Assembly (NCBI GenBank): GCA_003662305.1
Contig: QMXU01000037.1
Coordinates: forward strand, 1-8,827
Source of the DNA: Candidatus Hecatellales archaeon
GTDB taxonomy: Archaea > Thermoproteota > Bathyarchaeia > Hecatellales > Hecatellaceae
DNA length: 8,827 nt
Direction: 5' to 3'
Positions within the stretch are counted from its first letter, which is position 1, and the number at the start of each line of letters is the position of its first letter. The translations under genes and the position numbers were made by a program. A model generated the notes under the pieces. It was not told the origin of the DNA. It did no database searches and was given only the letters and a program-made list of their open reading frames with translations. Positions 1-5,766 of this stretch are shown one piece after another.

Positions 1-1401
1 CCCCAATTCTCCAGTGAACTTGAGAAATACGTGGAGGAGAACAGGAGGCTTCCGGAGAACGCCAGGAACTTCTCGCTTAAGCTCATAAGGGAGGGACTTA
101 AACCTAGGTCGCTCACTAGGGATGTAGTATGGGGTATCCCGGCACCCTTCCCCGGGGCTCAAGGTAAAACCATTTACGTCTGGATGGAGGCTGTGCTCGG
201 CTATATTTCAGCAACCATAGAATACTTCAGGCTTAAGGGTGAAGAAGAGAAGTGGAGGGACTACTGGTTTGACGGCGCTAGAATCGTTTTCTTCATAGGT
301 AAGGATAACATACCCTTCCACACGATTATTCTTCCAGCCCTCCTGATGGCTTCAGGCGAAGGCTACGAGCTTCCCTGGACCGTCAGCTCCACCGAGTTCC
401 TCATGTTCGAAGGTAAAAAATTTTCTAAAAGCCAGCGGGTAGGCATATGGATTGACGAAGCCCTGAAAATGTTCCCCGTAGACTACTGGAGGTACACCCT
501 TCTAAGCATAAGGCCGGAAGTTAGAGACACAAATTTCACCTGGGAAATATTCTTGGAGAAAGTTAATTCAGACCTGAACGACACAGTTGGAAACTTCATC
601 CATCGGGCTTTAACCTTCCTCTGCAGGCATTTCAACTGCCAGGTTCCAAGCCCTCCAGCCCTCGACAGCTACGACAGGAAAATGCTGGAAGAGGTGGAAG
701 AAGCAAAAGAAGCGTTCAACCGCATTCTGGGCCAGATGAGAATTCAGCAGGCTGTCCAAGCGGTGGCGGATTTGGCTAGGAAGGCAAACAAGTATTTCAA
801 CGATAAGGAGCCGTGGAAGACCGTGAGCCGCAGGAGAGATGAGGCTGCTGCAACCCTCAACGTCTCCCTCCAGACGGTGGCAGCCCTCTCCATCCTCCTT
901 GAACCGCTCATCCCTGGAACAGCTGAAGCCATCAGGAGAAGCTTAAACCTCAGCCTTCAGGAAGCCTTGAAAGGCGTGTCTGAAGGGTTAAAAATTGGGA
1001 GACCTCAGCCACTTTTCAGGAAGATTTCAAGAGAGGAAACAGGTGTTAAACCTGAAAAGGGTGAAAAAGAGGTGGGTGAAGCTACGCCTGAAGACCTGGA
1101 AAAACTGGGCTTAAAGGTTGCGAAGATAGTTGAGGTTGAAGCTGTCCCCCGGGCTAAGAAGCTTTACAGGATTAGGCTTGACCTTGGAGGAGGCATGGTG
1201 AAGCAGACCGTTGCAGGCTTGAAAGAACACTATAAGCCTGAAGAACTTTTAGGGAAGCTCGTCGTGGTGGTTTCAAACATGAAGCCTGCGGAGCTTATGG
1301 GGTTGAGGTCTGAAGTCATGCTTCTGGCAGCCGTGGAAGAGGGAAAAGCCGCCATCTTAACCCCGGAGAAACCTGTTAAGCCCGGAAGCAGGGTCTACTA
1401 G
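1..1401 (+). CDS. metG: Methionyl-tRNA synthetase, C-terminal part (5' end outside window)
   Basis: This enzyme charges tRNA-Met with methionine in the cytoplasm. The frame is open from base 1, so the N-terminal part, including the HIGH motif and most of the catalytic and zinc region, lies upstream; 466 residues are visible. Class I MetRS features are WGIPAP followed by YVWMEAVLGYISAT, FIGKDNIPFH, and the KMSKS-type loop written KFSKS (visible residues 140-144, bases 418-432). An alpha-helical anticodon-binding domain follows, with NDTVGNFIHRAL and the DKEPW segment (Trp at visible residue 272). From about residue 361 there is a fused EMAP/Trbp111-type tRNA-binding OB-fold (KIVEVEAVPRAKKLYRIRLD ... 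VSNMKPAELMGLRSE). Some archaea encode that domain as a separate gene, so the fusion is a lineage marker. The downstream PHP gene begins 16 bases later and is probably co-transcribed. No frameshift is seen. Confidence 0.96.
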   Translation, partial: PQFSSELEKYVEENRRLPENARNFSLKLIREGLKPRSLTRDVVWGIPAPFPGAQGKTIYVWMEAVLGYISATIEYFRLKGEEEKWRDYWFDGARIVFFIGKDNIPFHTIILPALLMASGEGYELPWTVSSTEFLMFEGKKFSKSQRVGIWIDEALKMFPVDYWRYTLLSIRPEVRDTNFTWEIFLEKVNSDLNDTVGNFIHRALTFLCRHFNCQVPSPPALDSYDRKMLEEVEEAKEAFNRILGQMRIQQAVQAVADLARKANKYFNDKEPWKTVSRRRDEAAATLNVSLQTVAALSILLEPLIPGTAEAIRRSLNLSLQEALKGVSEGLKIGRPQPLFRKISREETGVKPEKGEKEVGEATPEDLEKLGLKVAKIVEVEAVPRAKKLYRIRLDLGGGMVKQTVAGLKEHYKPEELLGKLVVVVSNMKPAELMGLRSEVMLLAAVEEGKAAILTPEKPVKPGSRVY

Positions 1402-1417
1402 CCTCCAAAGGGAAACG

Positions 1418-2092
1418 GTGGAAATGAAGCTTAGAATAGACTTCCACGTTCATACAACCTACTCGGGAGACAGCATACTAACGCTGGAAGCCCTAGCAGC
1501 CTCAGCCCTCAAAAACGAGCTTGACGGAGTTGCCATAACAGACCACGACACCTGCGAAGCCCTGAAGGAAGCTGGAAAACTTGAAAAGCAGGGGTTACTG
1601 GTGGTCCCTGGAATAGAAGTATCCAGCTCGGACGGGCACATCGTAGGGTTAGGAGTTAGCAAGCCTGTTCCTCCGGGGCTTCCAGCAGGCGAAACCATCA
1701 GGGAAATTAAGAGGATGGGAGGAGTTGCCATAGCAGCCCATCCCCTGTGCCCCTTCAAGAAAAGCGTTGGAGAAGACATTTTAAGAACAGCCGGGTTCGA
1801 CGCTGTTGAAGTGCTTAACGCCTCAACCCTTCCCATAATCTACGCTTCAGAGGTTAAGAAGCTTAACAGGCTTTGCAGGGAGCTGGGGCTTCCTCAGGTT
1901 GGAGGAAGCGACTCTCACACCCCTGAAACAGTAGGTCGGGCATACACGCTTGTGGAGGCTGAGGAGAGGTCTGCGGAAGCCGTGATTGAAGCTGTGAAGA
2001 AGGGAAAAACGATGCCTGAAGGGGACAGGATAACCCTTCAGGAAGCCTTAGGCAGGCTGGGGATGAAACTAAAACAGAAATTTGGAATATAG
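1418..2092 (+). CDS. PHP-domain metal-dependent phosphoesterase (COG0613-like)
   Basis: A 224-residue protein that is essentially one PHP domain, a trinuclear-metal phosphoesterase fold. Probable metal ligands are visible in order: H10 and H12 in FHVHTTYSGDS, D42 and H43 in AITDHDT, E67 in GIEVSS, H74 in DGHIVGLG, H108 in AAHPL, and D165 and H167 in GGSDSHTPE. The full ligand set suggests an active hydrolase. The substrate cannot be read from sequence; characterised relatives act on nucleotides, short oligonucleotides or histidinol phosphate. It has no polymerase or other fused domain, no signal peptide and no membrane segment. The start is uncertain. GTG at 1418 follows AAAGGGAA, while the in-frame ATG at 1424 has GGTG just upstream; the latter would remove two residues. 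It lies 16 bases after metG and probably shares its transcript. Confidence 0.88.
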   Translation: MEMKLRIDFHVHTTYSGDSILTLEALAASALKNELDGVAITDHDTCEALKEAGKLEKQGLLVVPGIEVSSSDGHIVGLGVSKPVPPGLPAGETIREIKRMGGVAIAAHPLCPFKKSVGEDILRTAGFDAVEVLNASTLPIIYASEVKKLNRLCRELGLPQVGGSDSHTPETVGRAYTLVEAEERSAEAVIEAVKKGKTMPEGDRITLQEALGRLGMKLKQKFGI

Positions 2093-2098
2093 CTTGGA

Positions 2099-2125
2099 AG
2101 GGGGAAATAAACCCTCCCCTAGGGT
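2099..2125. terminator. Possible hairpin between convergent genes
   Basis: The 35-base gap between the PHP gene (+) and the acidic small ORF (-) holds two mutually exclusive short stems. AGGGG (2099-2103) can pair with CCCCT (2116-2120), and ACCCT (2111-2115) with AGGGT (2121-2125). Either could help end transcription in the convergent gap. There is no long T-run, so the assignment is weak. Confidence 0.25.
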
Positions 2126-2127
2126 GC

Positions 2128-2292
2128 CTAGTCTTCTTCAAGCTGGTCTAAGCCCATCTCGTCTAGGAAGTCAAGGGAGAACCCGTCTTCAATTTCCGTC
2201 AGGCTTTCCTCTAGGTCATGCAAGCTGAGAACCTCCGTGAGCTGTACTGGTTCTTTGTTTTTCTCCAGCGGTGGAAGCGTGATTACTTTCAT
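2128..2292 (-). CDS. Small, highly acidic protein of unknown function (54 aa)
   Basis: An ATG-to-TAG ORF of 54 residues that I do not recognise. It begins MKVITLPPLEKNKEP and continues into two leucine-rich, probably amphipathic helical stretches. It has 16 Asp/Glu against 3 Lys and no Arg, and nothing basic except one His after residue 13, so the net charge is about -13 and the pI very low. There is no cysteine, signal peptide or membrane segment. Support for a real gene: GGGGTGAG ends 8 bases before the ATG, a perfect AGGAGGTG lies a little further upstream, TATA-like boxes lie at suitable distance, and the reading frame exactly fills an otherwise empty space. An in-frame TTG directly precedes the ATG, and a TGA at 2302-2304 blocks any longer start. 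The size and charge would suit a protein that binds a basic partner or nucleic-acid-binding protein, but that is inference. Confidence 0.6.
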   Translation of the reverse strand: MKVITLPPLEKNKEPVQLTEVLSLHDLEESLTEIEDGFSLDFLDEMGLDQLEED

Positions 2293-2300
2293 CAATCTCT

Positions 2301-2320
2301 CTCACCCCCCGGCACCTCCT
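2301..2320 (-). promoter_or_regulatory. Tandem Shine-Dalgarno sites before the acidic small ORF
   Basis: On the minus strand AGGAGGTG (2320-2313) is followed by GGGGTGAG (2308-2301). Both match parts of the archaeal consensus GGAGGTGATC. The second lies 8 bases before the ATG at 2292 (5 before the adjacent TTG) and is the likely site for the 54-residue protein. The first, stronger match is 20 bases from that ATG but only 7 bases from an out-of-frame GTG at 2305. Confidence 0.55.
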
Positions 2321-2361
2321 AAATACACTCCAGAAAATTTATGTCCAGCGTATTTATTTTG

Positions 2362-2400
2362 TATTTAAATAGTATTACCAACAGGTTTTCCATATATAAA
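2362..2400 (-). promoter_or_regulatory. TATA-like boxes upstream of the acidic small ORF
   Basis: Read on the minus strand, TTTATATA (2400-2393) matches the archaeal box A and would put a transcript start near 2368-2372, giving a leader of about 75-80 bases. A second box, the palindrome TATTTAAATA (2371-2362), would give a start near 2340 and a leader of about 45-50 bases. The sequence cannot decide between them. The rest of 2293-2510 is AT-rich with no further ORF or RNA gene that I can support. Confidence 0.4.
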
Positions 2401-2405
2401 TCAAA

Positions 2406-2432
2406 CGGTAGGTAGTTTCAGGGTACCCACCG
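2406..2432 (-). repeat. 27-base inverted repeat: operon terminator stem or operator
   Basis: CGGTAGGTA (2406-2414) and TACCCACCG (2424-2432) are complementary over nine positions apart from one A/C mismatch. In minus-strand RNA that mismatch becomes a G-U wobble, giving a nine-pair stem with a nine-base loop. It lies about 80 bases beyond the stop of the methylthiotransferase gene, so it could end the infB operon transcript, although only a broken T-rich tract (TTTGATTTAT) follows. It also lies directly upstream of the TTTATATA box, where a DNA-binding regulator could sit. Confidence 0.45.
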
Positions 2433-2510
2433 GAAAAATGCAAAGTTTCACGTATAGCAGGGCAGAAATTAACACGTACTTACATCATCATTTTCAGGCT
2501 TTTAACCGCT

Positions 2511-3809
2511 TTAAGATGCCAGTATTTCGCCTTTCAGACAGTATCGGGAAGCCGCAACTATTTTAACTTTAACAGTTTCACCAAGCTTCCCCTCCGAGAC
2601 GGCTACAGGCTTGTAGGCGTAGTTTCTTCCAATCAGGTTTCCCTTCCACCCTTCTTCGTCCACGATAACTTCTCCTTCCCAGCCAACCCACTTCCTATTT
2701 CTCTCCAAAGCCAGGTCTCCAGCGAGCTTCGACAGCACCCGGCTTCTCTCCTTGACAACCTGGGTTGGAAGCTTCTCCATGCGGCTTGCAGGCGTTCTAG
2801 GCCTCGGATAAAACTTTGAAAGGTTTACAATGTCTGGCCTAACCTTCTCCAGCAGGTTTATGGTTTGCTGGAAGTCTTCCTCCGTTTCCCCTGGGAAGCC
2901 GCATATAATGTCGGTTGCAAGAGTTATATCGGGAAGCCTCCTCCTGAAAGCTGCGACTACGGTTTCGAAGTCTTGGCTCGTGTAAAACCTGTTCATAAGC
3001 CTCAGAACCTTGTCGCTTCCGCTTTGAACTGGAACGTGGAGAAACTTGAAAATTTTCGGGTGTGCGAAGGCTTCAACCGTTCTTTTAAGTATGGGGAGCA
3101 GATGGTTAGGGTTCATCATTCCAACTCTGACCTTGAAATCCCCTTCAACCTCCACTACTTTTTCAAGTAGCTCAGCAAGGTTTGACCCTGCGTCTAGCCC
3201 GTAACAGGAAAGGTCCTGGCTTGTAAGCCATATTTCCCTGGCTCCAGCCTTTACAGCCCTTTCAACCTGCTTTAGGATTTCCTCCGGGCTGTAGCTTCTA
3301 AGCCTTCCCCTAGCGAACTTAACGCAACAGAAGCTGCAATCGCCGAGGCAGCCATAGGCCGCAACAATGATACGTCTGACGGGGAAAAGCGTTTTAACAG
3401 GCATATCGGGTTCGGGTTTAGGTTTAACTTTCAGGATTGCAGGTTTTTCGCCTTTAACAACCCTGCCTACGGCTTCAACTATTTCGCTGGTTGGAGCAGG
3501 ACCGACAACCCCGTCGAAGGAAACCTCCCTTCTAAGCCTTTCAAGGTTTATCAAGGGCAGACATCCGGCTACTATCAGCTTTCTGCCTTTCGGAGCGGAC
3601 TTCAGCAGGCTTATCATCCTGTCTTCTGTAGGCCCCTTAACAGCACAGGTGTTATAGATTAGAACGTCGGCTTCTCGAGGGTTTGAAACCGTTTGGGCGC
3701 CCGCCGCTTCCAGGCAGCCTAGCATCCTCTCTCCGTCTGCCATGTTGGCTGAGCATCCGAAGCTTTCCAGGTAAACCCTTACAGCCTTCAAGTTTCCGGT
3801 GGAAGACAA
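2511..3809 (-). CDS. tRNA t6A37 methylthiotransferase (CDKAL1/e-MtaB type, radical SAM)
   Basis: Predicted to convert t6A37 to ms2t6A in ANN-decoding tRNAs, a radical-SAM reaction using two 4Fe-4S clusters. The protein has 432 residues, normal for the family. The N-terminal methylthiotransferase domain has the three cluster cysteines C19 (ESFGCSAN), C55 (YNTCAVKGPTE) and C83 (VAGCLPL). The radical-SAM core has CLGDCSFC (C154, C158, C161), then TSQDLSCYG, GMMNPNHL, HVPVQSGSD and TDIICGFPGETEEDF. A TRAM RNA-binding domain spans about residues 373-432. The ARGRLRSYSPEEI stretch and overall pattern favour the archaeal/eukaryotic branch over bacterial MiaB. An additional cysteine, C162, directly follows the radical-SAM triad. 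The start is a TTG without a convincing Shine-Dalgarno site; a second TTG six codons in is possible. It is the second gene of an operon, 31 bases after infB. Confidence 0.92.
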   Translation of the reverse strand: MSSTGNLKAVRVYLESFGCSANMADGERMLGCLEAAGAQTVSNPREADVLIYNTCAVKGPTEDRMISLLKSAPKGRKLIVAGCLPLINLERLRREVSFDGVVGPAPTSEIVEAVGRVVKGEKPAILKVKPKPEPDMPVKTLFPVRRIIVAAYGCLGDCSFCCVKFARGRLRSYSPEEILKQVERAVKAGAREIWLTSQDLSCYGLDAGSNLAELLEKVVEVEGDFKVRVGMMNPNHLLPILKRTVEAFAHPKIFKFLHVPVQSGSDKVLRLMNRFYTSQDFETVVAAFRRRLPDITLATDIICGFPGETEEDFQQTINLLEKVRPDIVNLSKFYPRPRTPASRMEKLPTQVVKERSRVLSKLAGDLALERNRKWVGWEGEVIVDEEGWKGNLIGRNYAYKPVAVSEGKLGETVKVKIVAASRYCLKGEILAS

Positions 3810-3840
3810 TGTTTGCCGCCTTTAAATTTTAGCCTTTAGC

Positions 3841-5622
3841 CTACACTCCAAGGCAGAAGTAGGGGTTGGTTTTACGTTTAACCTGTAAGAACTCTTTCAA
3901 GCATTCTTCTTCATCGGGGGTTAGGGTGTCCTTGTAGTTGCGAAGCAGGTTGCGGATGTGGCTTTCAGGCATGTCAACGTATAGGATTTCTCCTTCTTTA
4001 ACATGTCTTCCAAGGGTCGGCTCCTTCATGGATATGGCAACCTGCATCCCGCGGACGGCTTCCCGCAGGCTTTCACCACGCTCCTGTATTTGAACTATTC
4101 TGCCTATGAAGCTGCCGTCCTCTCTGACAAGCGGGTATCCAGGCTTGATTCTTCCAGCCTGAACCTCGACTCCGCAGATAGCCGGCTTGCTTCTCCTGAA
4201 GAGGCATCCCGGCAGAATTTTTACTTTCCCAGGTCTTATCAGGGCTTCAAGGGCTATGCGGGCTTCCTCCTCTTTAAGGCTTCTAACCCAGTCGAAGTAT
4301 TCCTCCATAAGCCTGTAAATCACGTTTTCCCGGAAGATTTTCACTCCAGCCCTTAACGCTTCATCCTGGGCGTCAGGCAGAACCTTAACGTTGAAGCCGA
4401 GGACGACGCTGTGGGCTACGTCCGACTTTTTGGCTACGGAGGCTTCCACCACATCCCGCTTGGAAATGTCCCCCACGTCAGCCATTCTAACGGCAATCTG
4501 GCTGGCTTTAAGCTCGCCTAGGATGGCTTCAAGCGACCCTAACGTGTCAGCCTTAACAACTATTCCAGCCTTATCCGTGGAGAACCTTACACTTTCAACT
4601 TCTTCTCCGACCTTCGCCTTAACCTCTTCAAGCTGCTCTTCGCTGGCAGCAGTGTAGAGGGGGCTTCCGGCGATAACGTCTTCAAGGTTTGGAGCTGCAA
4701 TTTTGACGCCAGCTGCCGCTGAAACCTCCTTTAAAGACTTAAACTTCTCGGTGGGATCTCTGATTTCGTCTAGGGGCTTAGGCACTAGGATGGCTCTGAC
4801 CTTGGTTGTTACGGGGCCATGTTTCCCTCCTACAACTATGGTGTCGCCTTCCCTTAACACGCCGTCGTAAAGAATTACATTGATGTTCACGCCTAGGCCA
4901 GGGTCTTCTCTGACCTCCAGCACGGTTCCAGCCGTCCGCTCGGAAACTTCAAGCCTCTGCTTCAAATACTGCTGGGTCAGCCCTACGAGGATTGCAAGTA
5001 GGTCGGGTACTCCCTCCCCGGTCTTGGCGCTCACAGGGACGATGGCAACGGTTTTCCTGAAGTCTGTCACCCGGTCATACCTGTCAGCGTTTATGCCATG
5101 CTGGGATAGGGAGGCTACGATCTCGTAGACTCTTTCGTCTAGGATTCGGGCTACAGACCGGTCTAAGCTTTTCAGCCTTTCGAAGAAGCATAGGTCTGCA
5201 GGTTGCCTCCACCCTGGAAGCAGATCCACCTTATTGGCTGCCACTATGAACGGGGTTCTCCTAGCCTTCAGAATCTCCAGCGACTCCACGGTTTGAGGCA
5301 TAACCCCCTCGTTCACGTCCACCACGAGGATGGCTATGTCGGCTACGGAGCCTCCTCTACGCCTGAGACTGGAGAAGGCAGCATGCCCCGGAGTGTCGAC
5401 GAAAAGAAGCCCAGGCACCTCTATTCTGAAGTTGAACTTTCTAAGCAGCCCCATGCACATCTTCTCAAGTATTTTGGTGGGCACATAGCTGGCTCCTATA
5501 TGCTGGGTTATGGCTCCAGGCTCTCTGACGGCGACAACCGTCCCCCTGATTTTATCTAGCAGAGTGGTTTTCCCGTGGTCTACATGGCCTAGCACTACGA
5601 CTATAGGCTGTCTGATGGGCAT
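3841..5622 (-). CDS. infB: Translation initiation factor aIF5B (IF2/eIF5B family GTPase)
   Basis: A GTPase that promotes joining of the ribosomal subunits and placement of initiator Met-tRNA. At 593 residues it is the size of archaeal aIF5B and lacks the long N-terminal extensions of bacterial IF2 and eukaryotic eIF5B. G-motifs are all present: G1 GHVDHGKT (12-19), switch I ITQHIGA with T39, G3 DTPGH (76-80), G4 NKVD (130-133) and G5 SAKTGEG (198-204). Beta-barrel domain II, domain III and C-terminal domain IV follow; the tail KRKTNPYF resembles the family's C-terminal helix region that contacts aIF1A. No intein interrupts the G domain, although inteins occur in some archaeal homologues. The ATG at 5622 is the only start codon in frame nearby and has only a weak GAGG upstream. 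It is the first gene of the operon and is divergent from hppA. Confidence 0.97.
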   Translation of the reverse strand: MPIRQPIVVVLGHVDHGKTTLLDKIRGTVVAVREPGAITQHIGASYVPTKILEKMCMGLLRKFNFRIEVPGLLFVDTPGHAAFSSLRRRGGSVADIAILVVDVNEGVMPQTVESLEILKARRTPFIVAANKVDLLPGWRQPADLCFFERLKSLDRSVARILDERVYEIVASLSQHGINADRYDRVTDFRKTVAIVPVSAKTGEGVPDLLAILVGLTQQYLKQRLEVSERTAGTVLEVREDPGLGVNINVILYDGVLREGDTIVVGGKHGPVTTKVRAILVPKPLDEIRDPTEKFKSLKEVSAAAGVKIAAPNLEDVIAGSPLYTAASEEQLEEVKAKVGEEVESVRFSTDKAGIVVKADTLGSLEAILGELKASQIAVRMADVGDISKRDVVEASVAKKSDVAHSVVLGFNVKVLPDAQDEALRAGVKIFRENVIYRLMEEYFDWVRSLKEEEARIALEALIRPGKVKILPGCLFRRSKPAICGVEVQAGRIKPGYPLVREDGSFIGRIVQIQERGESLREAVRGMQVAISMKEPTLGRHVKEGEILYVDMPESHIRNLLRNYKDTLTPDEEECLKEFLQVKRKTNPYFCLGV

Positions 5623-5685
5623 TCCTGAAGCCTCGCGGGCTGGAGCATAATCACCATTAGGAGGGAAACTAAAAAAGTTTAAGGT

Positions 5686-5699
5686 TTCCTTGGAAGGAA
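5686..5699. repeat. Small perfect dyad between the two divergent promoters
   Basis: TTCCTT-GG-AAGGAA is a six-base perfect inverted repeat around a two-base centre. It lies between the candidate hppA box A and the candidate infB box A, so a bound dimeric regulator could affect both genes. A second overlapping pair, GGAAAC (5664-5669) and GTTTCC (5684-5689), is also present. The repeat is short and chance is possible. Confidence 0.3.
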
Positions 5700-5753
5700 G
5701 GCTTAATAGGCTGAGAAAGCAGAAAATATCTTTCAGTTTGAAAGGTTTAGGCT

Positions 5754-5760
5754 GGGTGAG
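5754..5760 (+). promoter_or_regulatory. Shine-Dalgarno site deciding the hppA GTG start
   Basis: GGGTGAG contains the archaeal core GGTGA and ends six bases before the GTG at 5767. The in-frame ATG five codons downstream (5782) would be 21 bases away, so GTG is preferred. Confidence 0.65.
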
Positions 5761-5766
5761 CTGAAA

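Larger units (their letters stand above)
5623..5766. promoter_or_regulatory. Divergent infB / hppA promoter region
   Basis: This 144-base gap must carry promoters for both genes. For hppA, TTAATA (5703-5708), preceded by the purine-rich AAGGAAGG, is a plausible box A with BRE and would give a leader of roughly 35 bases. AAAATATC (5723-5730) is an alternative. For infB, the minus-strand stretch TTAAACTTTTTTAG (5683-5670) is the best T/A-rich candidate, giving a leader of about 30 bases. Neither matches consensus strongly. Confidence 0.4.

Noticed and set aside
1863..2141. A minus-strand frame of 92 codons overlapping the PHP gene and the small acidic ORF end.
   Set aside because: It is antisense to the conserved PHP C-terminus, its residue make-up is Ser/Pro/Leu-rich without motifs, and it has no supporting start signal.
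2401..2510. A tRNA or guide RNA gene in the gap after the methylthiotransferase gene.
   Set aside because: No cloverleaf arms or T-loop GTTCRA sequence could be found. The C/D-like boxes lack proper spacing, so no RNA gene is annotated.
5203..5559. A plus-strand frame of 118 codons inside infB, with others like it at 4003-4356 and 4391-4657.
   Set aside because: They lie antisense to the highly conserved aIF5B domains and follow from its codon usage; they show no family features.
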